From Terebella lapidaria (lineage: Eukaryota; Annelida; Polychaeta; Terebellida; Terebellidae), in NCBI GenBank assembly GCA_949152475.1, contig OX424555.1, positions 21,780,868 through 21,844,867 on the forward strand: a DNA stretch of 64,000 nucleotides, written 5' to 3'. Every line of letters starts with the position of its first letter. Position 1 is the first letter of the stretch. Positions 1-8,145 of this stretch are shown here, piece after piece. Below the pieces are notes generated by a model, which was not told the origin of the DNA, did no database searches, and worked only from the letters and a program-made list of their open reading frames with translations. The position numbers were made by a program, and so were the translations under genes.

Positions 1-635
1 CTGGAACGAACTTTCGTCTACATGGATAATGCTTTGCAATCGTATGAACGCCGTGGCATATTTGGTATTTCTAATGCTCATTTCAATAGGTTTCTTTTTT
101 TGAAAAACGGAATTAATAATACTATAAAAATCATATACGTTCAATTAGAAGTTATTTGACCGGTATCTTACTATCATGCACAAATTGATGTCCGTGCAAA
201 TGTCCATGCACAAACCCGGTTGTGAATTGAAGAGTGATTTCACAGATGAGGATTTGGTTTTGTGTGGATTATTACCATTCATTATCATTGTGTTGATACT
301 TGAAAACAGTAATAGTTGTCACGACAGTTTGTACTGATATGACAGTAGTTGTATTTGCATGGTTTTATTGTCCAACAAGGCAATAATTATTGTGAAATCA
401 TAATCGAATACAGACATGAAAAGTGTTAACGCGTCGAATGGTTGCAATCTACAATAGTACATCAGCAATGATTTCTGAGTTGTCTTCTCAACTCACAAAT
501 AAAAAAATATATAATAGGAAAAATAAAACGAATTGTAGATCTGCATCAAAGCAGCTATCCGTGTAGAACCTCTATGCATCAACGAGAATGGCGTCATAAA
601 ACAGACAACATTATCGGGAAATTAGAGCAATTTAT
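1..635. other. AT-rich non-coding stretch
   Basis: I see no convincing open frame, RNA gene or repeat here. The sequence is AT-rich with short A tracts and has no recognisable relation to the rest of the window. Confidence 0.5.
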
Positions 636-749
636 TCTCACTTCGTATGCCTGATATGACTTTCTGTCCCCGGACTATGAGATTGGATAACGGACCCTGT
701 TTTGTTTGCTCGGAATACTTGATACTGGGTATTGATTCCACGTCTATTA
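636..749 (+). repeat. 114-bp dispersed repeat, copy 1
   Basis: This segment matches 58474-58587 over 114 bases with one clear mismatch. After base 749 the two copies diverge abruptly. Here the B repeat of the recombinase element begins at 747, while the other copy runs on into diverged array sequence. The sister copy therefore acts as an empty-site comparison that fixes the left boundary of the recombinase element to about 747-750. What the repeat itself is, I do not know. Confidence 0.8.
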
Positions 750-879
750 AACCAAACACCAGATATTGGGACAAGTTTATTATTGAGGCTAAGTAAAATA
801 CATGTTAATATATAAACACACAATACACCGATACAGGTAAATAATGAATAAAACAAGGGACCTAACCCCTTGAAGCCCA
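747..879 (-). repeat. Split direct repeat B2 (133 bp)
   Basis: Identical to 1107-1239 at an offset of 360 bases. It forms the left edge of the recombinase element and begins TTAAACCAAACACC on the plus strand. The sequence to its left matches a sister locus that lacks the element. Confidence 0.85.
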
Positions 880-1059
880 TTAAAGCATTGTATAACTATT
901 GTTTTATACATATATATTGAGGAAGAATTGATAATAATGACCTTACGGGTGGGTGGGACTGGGAGCTGGCAAAATCACAAATGACCAATGCAACATGTAT
1001 GGGCAATGATTTATACAATACCAGTGGGGGGCCCTGAGCACTAAGAGTGGGCTGGTGAG

Positions 1060-1128
1060 CAATATCATGGTGTTTGGTTTAAAGCAAGTTTGCAGGCAAA
1101 CAAACCTTAAACCAAACACCAGATATTG
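1060..1128. repeat. Palindrome around repeat A2
   Basis: The arms 1060-1082 and 1107-1128 are reverse complements apart from a one-base insertion, with GGTGTTTGGTTTAA and TTAAACCAAACACC as their cores. The loop is exactly the 24-base A2 repeat (1083-1106). Such a hairpin could be a recombinase target or a fold used in element circularisation; that role is inference. Confidence 0.8.
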
Positions 1129-1239
1129 GGACAAGTTTATTATTGAGGCTAAGTAAAATACATGTTAATATATAAACACACAATACACCGATACAGGTAA
1201 ATAATGAATAAAACAAGGGACCTAACCCCTTGAAGCCCA
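1107..1239 (-). repeat. Split direct repeat B1 (133 bp)
   Basis: Identical partner of 747-879. It lies 33 bases beyond the stop codon of the recombinase ORF and abuts the second copy of the 24-bp A repeat. Confidence 0.85.
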
Positions 1240-1272
1240 AACCCCAGAGGGGAAAACTGTAGTACTGTTGGT

Positions 1273-2280
1273 TTATTGGATATTATTAGATATATTTTGT
1301 AAAATGTGCCTGGTTTGATCTGATCCAGGTGTTATATATCTGAGCACGCAGTCACTTTTCCAGTCTCCAATGTGTTTGATGACAGCGAGTGGGACTCCTG
1401 ACACCATCATCCAGGTAGCTCCGCCACGTCTCAAGCTGTGCGTTCCATACAGGTGCCCTGCGAGGCCCGCCTCTCGCAGCAGTGCTTGCAGTCGGCGGCG
1501 GACACGGTCCTGAGTCAGGGGTACTATCCCTGAAGAAGAGTGGACTGCGAATAGAGGAGCATCTGAAGGGACTGGACCCGCCACGCCCAAGAATCTCAGC
1601 AAGGCAGAGGTTGGGCAAAGCACTGAGCCCCGGATGACAGGCAGATACACACATAGGGCCCGTTCCTTGTGTTGGATTGTTTTTGTGCCCTTGACGCTGA
1701 TTTTCACACCGTGAGACCCGACGGTGATATCGTTACGCCTGATGGTATTGTTTGACCCGGAGCTGGAGTTGGACGTGACATTGCTTATCCTGAGCAGGCC
1801 ATAGAAGCATGTAAGCAAAGCTGACCACAGCTGAATGTCCGAGGTTGAAGCCATTGGAAGTAGGTTTCGAATTTTCCGGAGTTCTTCAAGTGTCAATGGT
1901 AATTTATATGACTGACCCAAGCCTTTACCACGCTTTATGCCTGATGTGACCATCTTAACCGAATAGTTGTCCTGAAGTGGGTTTGGTAGTCCAATGTCTG
2001 TATGAATAATGCGAACAATGTTCAAGTACTGTTGCACTGTGGTAAAGGACCTGGATCTACCCAGGTAGGCTGCATATCGAGCCAGATTGATGTTTGTCAC
2101 AGGCACTGGGTCACACTTGATGAGGGCACAGAACTTCATGTAGGTATTGAGGTGAGTCCTATAGCACTTCTTCGTGCTTTCTGCAAAGGCCTGGGATCGC
2201 CATTTAGCAACCTCATTGTCCAGTTCATGCAATATTCCTCCCACTTCCGGAACTGTGGGGAGAGAAACGACATTGAACAT
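1273..2280 (-). CDS. Tyrosine recombinase (XerD/DIRS/Crypton-type)
   Basis: This 335-residue protein should cut and rejoin DNA through a covalent tyrosine intermediate, moving its own element in the nucleus. The N-terminal part (about residues 20-115) looks like the SAM-like core-binding domain, including KKCYRTHLNTYMKF. The catalytic domain follows, with R164 in the motif FYGLLRIS, K200 in the motif GTKT, H281 and R284 in HSLRRGG, W307 in HIGDW and the nucleophile Y315 in VLRYI. All expected catalytic positions are present, and the length fits single-domain eukaryotic recombinases. The start at 2280 is the first ATG of the frame; an upstream exon cannot be excluded. The ORF is clearly GC-richer than its flanks, as expected of a recent arrival. 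The HSLRRGG style of motif is typical of DIRS/Ngaro and related recombinases. No reverse transcriptase is encoded beside it. Confidence 0.85.
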   Translation of the reverse strand: MFNVVSLPTVPEVGGILHELDNEVAKWRSQAFAESTKKCYRTHLNTYMKFCALIKCDPVPVTNINLARYAAYLGRSRSFTTVQQYLNIVRIIHTDIGLPNPLQDNYSVKMVTSGIKRGKGLGQSYKLPLTLEELRKIRNLLPMASTSDIQLWSALLTCFYGLLRISNVTSNSSSGSNNTIRRNDITVGSHGVKISVKGTKTIQHKERALCVYLPVIRGSVLCPTSALLRFLGVAGPVPSDAPLFAVHSSSGIVPLTQDRVRRRLQALLREAGLAGHLYGTHSLRRGGATWMMVSGVPLAVIKHIGDWKSDCVLRYITPGSDQTRHILQNISNNIQ

Positions 2281-2362
2281 TTAGACATATGCATTGTCAA
2301 GTCAAACACAACTGGTGCGTAATTCTCGCCCCCATAATAGCAAGTTTGCAGGCAAACAAACC

Positions 2363-3738
2363 CTAATAATCACCTTATTCACGTGTTTGAAAACATATTG
2401 AACGGGATCCGTAGTTTGAATTCACGTTAACCCAAATACACAATGACGCATGGTGTATTTTACTTATTGACATCCTTTGTTCGACCCCTGGGACAGTGAA
2501 AGGACATTCTGGAGATTAAATATTAGTGCTTGCATGTATTTTGTGATTACATTGTACTGCCCACATAATTTTATGTGATACGAGCCACTGCTCATTGACT
2601 TGAGTGACCAATGTCCCACATAACTCTAATGACATTTCTGACCAAGTGAAGTGCCCGAGGGAAGACACAGCCAATGCTCAGAGGTGATTTCCTATGATTA
2701 ATAGGCATGGCACATAATGGTCCATTGAAGATCAATGTAGGGTCTCTAACTGTCGAGGTCATACATGTGTTAGCCACTTTCATGTTCTGAAATATGATAG
2801 TCACTCACAGTTATGAAAATTATACCCTCCATGGGAATTTTCACGGGGAATCGAGTATGAGACATAATCAAATTTAGTGGGTTTTTGTAATTAATTTTCA
2901 AATTTAATTAAATCAATCACACATAATCAAATTTAGCGGGTTTTTAAAATTAATTTTTCATGTTTGGATCCGTTTGAGTACACGTATTTCATTGTGATCA
3001 CGTACAATCTAGGAATCTTGAATATCGAATGTCAAAACTAGGCAATCGATTACTAACAATCACCGACAGCGTGTGAACTTACAAAACCTATAACTAGAAG
3101 ATAATATATCATAAATAACATCAACAGAATCCTATGGGAATACGTGTGCCAGGTTTGTAATGTTCGCGAATGCGTCTATCGAATTGTGTTCATATTGGCA
3201 TGCAATGCTAATATAAATATCCCGTATTGTTAGAAATTTGGAAAAGAAATGCTAGCAGTTTCTATGTGGCAAAAGATTTTGGTAGTATAAATTGCACATA
3301 TTATTTATTGATCATTAGTCACAAGGATCGTGTGTACGACACTTCAGTATTGCAGGGAATCCGCGACGTGTGTTCACGTTGGTATTAGTGTAAACAATGT
3401 AGTCCATAAATCATTTCAGCACAACCCTTGTTGTGGTAAATGTGATATTTCAATATTTACTCTCTCAGTCTGAAGGGTCATGGTAGCTGGGAGGTGCTAG
3501 CTGGGTGGAGAGTGGACGGTTCAATATAACAACTGGATTGATCTTTCGGCGCCATGTAGCACATTGTACTCTACTAATACTACTCACCCTCAGAATGGAT
3601 GCATCAGACCACTATCCGTCTGGCACATTTTTCAATTTTTCATTGAATTTAGAACAAGAATCATACCTGGTGCAGAGCACCAGATCTCCCCGGATACGAA
3701 GCCAATAGCGCGTTCCTGTAACTGTTAAGTCTCTAATT
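2363..3738. other. Non-coding AT-rich stretch
   Basis: No supported gene. Around 2865-2955 a 25-base motif (ACATAATCAAATTTAG and the GGGTTTTT after it) occurs twice in direct orientation about 70 bases apart, separated by AT-rich spacer. Nothing else is recognised. Confidence 0.5.
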
Positions 3739-3843
3739 TAATTTCATGTACATATACGATGCCCAGGTGTAAATTTCATTTCATGTGCATATACGATGCC
3801 CAGGTGTTAATTTCATTCTATGTGCATATACGATGTCCAGGTC
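3739..3843 (+). repeat. Three-copy ~36-bp tandem repeat
   Basis: Three successive units each contain CATATACGATGCCCAGGTG or a one-base variant, preceded by a TTTCAT-rich spacer. A short frame runs through them (3759-4013), but its residues only mirror the repeat. Confidence 0.85.
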
Positions 3844-4110
3844 TTTCTCAATGCAAACGAACGTTTCAATGTAGTCAAACAGTCTTGCATTATAAAGAGA
3901 TGCAATTAATATCACCATCTACATTCGGGTTTTCCGGTTATCTACAACATAAACACCTGGGCAAAAATTGGGCTATGAGATCTGGTGGCAAAGAGATCAG
4001 ACCCATAATTTAATATACAAACATCATCACAAAAAATGGTGACAGCTGGGATTGATACCTGCAACTAATGTCTCCAGTAGTTCCCTTTCCTCTTTGACAT
4101 TTTAATGTCA

Positions 4111-4340
4111 GGCACGTGTGTTGAATCACTAAATGTGAAATCAACGCTAAATGTGGAACCTAATAGTGAATGTGAAAGAACACTAAGGTAAATGTGAAAC
4201 CTAACGGTGAATGTGAATACACACTAACGCTAAATGTGAAAACACACTAACGGTAAATGTGAAACCTAACGGGTGAATGTGAATACACACTAACGCTAAA
4301 TGTGGAACCTAACGGTAAATGTACGGTTCAACACACGTGT
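4111..4340. mobile_element. Small inverted-repeat element filled with a minisatellite
   Basis: The ends GGCACGTGTGTTGAA (4111-4125) and its near reverse complement (4326-4340) bracket about 200 bases of tandem sequence. That sequence is built on CTAAATGTGAAACC, CTAACGGTGAATGTGAA and CACACTAACG blocks. Terminal inverted repeats around an internal minisatellite are a common MITE structure. I could not identify a target duplication, so mobility is inferred. Confidence 0.6.
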
Positions 4341-5109
4341 CGCTACATAATCGCGGTTTTTTTATCCAACACATTTGTTCGTCTTCCATTTGTCACAATA
4401 TTCCATCAATATCCTAATGGCTTTGACATTTGTGCCAGGTGTCACAATACTGTAGTCAATGGATGGCTCTGTGCATCTTTAGAAATCTGAGCGTGACTTA
4501 AACCCTTCTGTAGGGTATATTATTTCCCACAGTTCTACCATGATAATATATATCCGTAGATGACATGGAATGGAAACATGCTCATGTTTTAACATTCAGA
4601 AGTTACTGGGGCGTCGACGTGATTTCCTACATGACAATTTGGCAATGCTACGTGCATGGCTCTTTAGTTCATTACCATTACTATTTCATGGTCAAAATGG
4701 TGCCGCTTCAACCACTAGTAACGCCAGTCATAAGTCTGCTGCCAAAGTCGAAAAAACAAGAACAAACAAATCTGTTTGAGCAGATATTTCATCGGGCGAA
4801 GCTGTTGAAAAATCTGTAGATATGAAGTGTGTGTGAACAGACGTCCTAAGACTTTAAAGCCAATACACATTAGGCGATATTATCGGCGATAAGCGGGTAC
4901 GATATTATCGGCGAGCATGATCGCCGATGGAAAACCGGGTTACGATGTTATCGCTGATCCTCTGGGAACATGTCGCAGCGTTCTAGACAGTCTTGAATTC
5001 TGCGATATTATCGTCGAGAATTCTAGAGTTCAGCCAATTGCGGGCCTTCAAAATGTCACGTGATATTATCCGCGCAAAGCTTGAAATGCGGCGTGCCACG
5101 TGTGTAAAC

Positions 5110-5275
5110 ATGGAGTGGACGAGGCAGAAAGAGGACCTGTTAGTTCAGGAGTGTACACGAGAATCGTCCAGTATTCGTTCCTAAAAGAGTACAACAATAG
5201 AGATAAGAACAGGAGGGCATGGGTGGAGGTGACCGAAGTCCTTGGAACGACGTGACCAAACCCAAAAATCCGCCT
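5110..5275 (+). pseudogene. Broken MADF/Myb-like DNA-binding frame
   Basis: Starting at ATG 5110 the frame reads MEWTRQKEDLLVQEC and stops about 25 codons in. A shifted frame just downstream (from about 5185) reads KEYNNRDKNRRAWVEVTEVL. Together these resemble the start and the KNRRAWVEV-type helix of MADF or Myb/SANT-like domains found in PIF/Harbinger accessory proteins. The break is a premature stop plus a frame change, so this is a fossil of an accessory transposon gene. Identification rests on motif resemblance only. Confidence 0.5.
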
Positions 5276-5391
5276 ACATCCAAGTGTGTGGAATGTGTAG
5301 AGATAGGCCTAAAGGGGCATGTCATTTGATGCAGAGATCAGCTGCTAGGCCTGCGCGGTGTTTATATAGTGCATGTATCTCGCTCTGCATG

Positions 5392-6143
5392 CAGTGGCGG
5401 ATCCAGGATTTTCATTGGGGGGGGGGGGGGGGGGAGCACTGAACAGCGTTGTAGCATAATTTTTGTAAGAGGGGCACAAGCGAGCTGAAACATACGGTCC
5501 GGGATTTAGGTTGGTTCAGTACTACTGTAGTGTTCTGGATTCAAAGAGTGAGAAAGTTTTCGTTTTGGGCTCTGTGTGCATATGTCCATGTGCATTTCCA
5601 TAGGAATACAATTTTTCGAGAATGTACAGTCGAAAATATATTTTTTGGTCAACTGAAAAATCCACCTCACAATTTAATTTGCAAAGTTGCTAGATCTGAT
5701 GCATTGCATTTTTACAAGCTTCAAAGCTCACGAAAGTAATACATACTTCATCCCCACCCTTTTTGTAGGGGGGGGGGGGGGGAGCTCACGAAAGTAATAC
5801 AAACTTCATCCCCACCCTTTTTGTAGGGGGGGGGGACATCCTCTCTATTAATTCGATCGTACTATGTTTCTATGGGGTCCGACCAACTCCAGATCTGAGA
5901 GTTGGTCCCACATCAAAGTGTTTATAGGCCTATATAGGCCTGGACAATCGGTTTCCAATGGTCTTTTTGTTTTGCGTGATTCCGGTAAAGTAATCTGTAG
6001 GTAACATGTCATATTACACCACGGTAATCTTTGTGTATGTGCCGTAGCCTATCGATTTTCGTTACGGTCATTTTTTTCCCCAACTTTGAGGGAGCCATGG
6101 CTCCCCGTGCCTTCCCCACCCCTCCACTCTGGATCCGCCACTG
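5392..6143. mobile_element. 752-bp hAT-like element nested in the 2.7-kb transposon
   Basis: The termini are CAGTGGCGGATCCAG (5392) and its reverse complement CTGGATCCGCCACTG (ending 6143). The flanks TCTGCATG (5384-5391) and TCTGCATA (6144-6151) match at 7 of 8 bases. A CAG...CTG terminus with an 8-bp duplication fits the hAT superfamily. The element contains two G tracts and a local duplication (5712-5834), and no transposase frame is visible. Confidence 0.85.
5712..5834 (+). repeat. Local ~63-bp duplication ending in G tracts
   Basis: The block AGCTCACGAAAGTAATACA followed by ACTTCATCCCCACCC and a TTTTTGTAGGGG run occurs twice in tandem inside the hAT-like element. Slippage at the G tracts is the likely origin. 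Confidence 0.8.
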
Positions 6144-7564
6144 TCTGCATATGCCTATACATGCATCTAATCCATCATCTTTCCATGTCCTACCCTGTGT
6201 TTGCACTTCAAAGTAATATCCTGTAGATATTTGTGTTTAACCAAGGATTTTCCCACGAAAATAAATAAACAGTTGAGAGAATAAATGAATGAGATCGCCG
6301 TACAGTATGGATGCGGCTCGTTCGGCTCATTTGGCTATAATACACACCATCGCTAAAACATTTTCGCCACTGCAAGAAAACATTATTGTTTTATTTATTT
6401 GAGTTAATTTATTTTGTTTCATGGGTGTTAGTTTCACAGTATATCGCACATCATGACGAGAACCGAATATTTAGATATTTAGAGAATATTGTATGACCAA
6501 ACCGGGAATATGCACTTCAAATAATTCGCTAGGAGCAAAAATATACATTTCGGTATTTTGCTCAGGATTGAGTTATTTGCTGGAGAAACATTTTGTGTTG
6601 AATTAAAATAATGGTAGAATTGGTTATATTATATAGCAGCAAATATATCTACACTGTTTATTCATGTGTTGTAGGTATATGATCTTTTGATCATACAATA
6701 TTTTCCTTATCATTATGCATTCCCTATCTTGTGTTTGATTGGCGGGGCGCATGACTTACGTCATTCGGAAAATACTCATTTTTATTTGGAGGGGAATATT
6801 CTATTACCTGTGAAACATGTTCTTTCATTTAATAACATCGTAAGAGGCGACTATTTACTCAATGAATAATAATCACTTATGCTCCACCTAATATCCACTC
6901 CTTGCCCCCCCCCCCCCCCCCCGTCATTATTTACTTCTTAATTGTATAATTGCATTTCCTTTCTCTATTTATAAGTTATATAGGGATAAACCTAACAGCA
7001 GCATACACTGAAAAACAGGCCTAGGCTGCTGGAATTTTGTATTTTTTTTGTAATTTTGGCGCCAAGATTTGATCACATGACAAAGCAGGTGTAAACACGA
7101 GTATCACACTTGTTGCAAATCATAAAATGTAGGAATATCAGGGTGCGCCTATATGTGAATAATAGTTTCAGTCGGAAAATTATAGTCTCTCAGTTATAGG
7201 CGCATGCGAATATAATGCGATATAGACGCATATTCATCACTTATAGACCCATGCACCTGCATAATCATCACGGCACATGTACATGACACCCAATTTTGGA
7301 CATTACAATATATAAACGTCTTCTCCTCTGATACCACTTGCTGGAATTTTCGGAAACTTTGTATATTGATACTATGGGATAGTCCCCCACAAACTTGTCT
7401 TTTAGAATTTTAAATTTCTCCTTTATTATTTTTTGGGGGCGTCATCATGTTTGTAGCCGATAATATCGCCTGATGTGTATAAGAAACATCGCCGATAAAT
7501 TAATCGCCGACAATATCGCAGCTACATATCGCCGATAATATCGCTTAATGTGTATCGGGCTTAA

Positions 7565-7584
7565 AGCCCGATACACATTACCCT
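7565..7584 (-). mobile_element. Partial terminus of a second transposon copy
   Basis: Directly after the TTAA that closes the 2.7-kb element, AGCCCGATACACATTA reads as the start of another copy of the same terminal repeat, in head-to-head orientation. The match then stops. It could be the remnant of an adjacent insertion or of an aberrant transposition. Confidence 0.55.
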
Positions 7585-7728
7585 CAACCCCGCCCGCCCC
7601 TCCCCAACCCCGGAAAATGACACAATATATTACTTGTGTCAGACAGTTTACGAGTAAGGCAAGTGGTGCAAATGTCTGGTAACTGAACGATTAAACGGCA
7701 CAAGCTTGGAATAAATGTATTCAAGTAA

Positions 7729-8142
7729 GGCCAACAAAAAAACGTATTATGGTTCTGGTTAAGCGCGCGCGTCAGTTTTAACCCTGCGCATCATCACCTT
7801 TTTTTTTTAAACCAAAAAAAAAATCACGCGCATCACTTTTTGAGGGCTGAATTTCTTTTTTTTAAATAAATTGACACCCGTACACCAATTTTCGGGAGAT
7901 AATGATCAAGTAAATTGGTCCCAAGTGTTGCAAAACTTGGTGTATGGCTGGCCAAACAGGACAAATTCAACCACGTTGCTTATCAACAGCCAATTTTAGG
8001 GGAAAATGGTTGGCCAAATGGGCCATATTTGACCGGATCAGTCATCGGCCGCCAATTTTAGCAACGAAAATAAAAATCGCGTCGTCGCACCACTTTTTCG
8101 GGGACCCCAATAACCAGAACCATAATACTTTTTTTTTTGGCC
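7729..8142. mobile_element. 414-bp MITE with TAA duplication, PIF/Harbinger-like
   Basis: The left end GGCCAACAAAAAAACGTATT continues into ATGGTTCTGGTTA. The right end is the reverse complement of that series, closing at GGCC (8142). TAA flanks both sides (7726-7728 and 8143-8145). A 3-bp TWA duplication with GG-starting termini is typical of PIF/Harbinger. A truncated second copy lies at 17405-17690. Confidence 0.8.
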
Positions 8143-8145
8143 TAA

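Larger units (their letters stand above)
747..2362 (-). mobile_element. Tyrosine-recombinase element with split direct repeats (DIRS/Ngaro/PAT-like layout)
   Basis: Read on the minus strand the order is: repeat A1 (2362-2339, 24 bp), recombinase ORF, repeat B1 (1239-1107, 133 bp), repeat A2 (1106-1083) directly abutting B1, then repeat B2 (879-747). The two A copies are identical and the two B copies are identical by eye. An A1-ORF-B1A2-B2 order is the split-direct-repeat layout known from Ngaro and PAT members of the DIRS group. No gag or reverse-transcriptase frame lies between A1 and B1, so this is either a recombinase-only derivative or a Crypton-like element that mimics the layout. A 203-base spacer separates A2 from B2. 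A near-perfect inverted repeat (1060-1082 with 1107-1128) flanks A2. The single ORF looks whole. The identical repeats suggest a fairly recent insertion. The outer limit beyond 2362 is uncertain. Confidence 0.65.
4858..7560 (+). mobile_element. 2.7-kb TTAA-flanked DNA transposon, PIF/Harbinger-like
   Basis: The left terminus (4858 onward, AGCCAATACACATTAGGCG) and the reverse complement of the right terminus (ending at 7560, GCCCGATACACATTAAGCG) match over about 35 bases, both continuing into GATATTATCGGCGAT. TTAA stands immediately outside each end (4854-4857 and 7561-7564). Further GATATTATCG motifs cluster below both ends (4890-5070 and 7450-7540), as expected of subterminal transposase sites. 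A broken MADF/Myb-like frame lies near the left end, which with TAA/TTA-type flanks favours PIF/Harbinger; a TTAA-specific family is the alternative. I see no DDE transposase, so this copy is non-autonomous. A hAT-like element is nested within it. Confidence 0.75.

Noticed and set aside
4565-4819. Overlapping frames of 84 and 69 codons
   Set aside because: They have no recognisable domain and lie just outside the TTAA transposon; nothing supports either one.
6905-6922. C tract, and similar G or C tracts at 5418, 5761, 14863, 44468 and 53686
   Set aside because: Simple homopolymers whose length is probably unreliable; no larger structure is evident.
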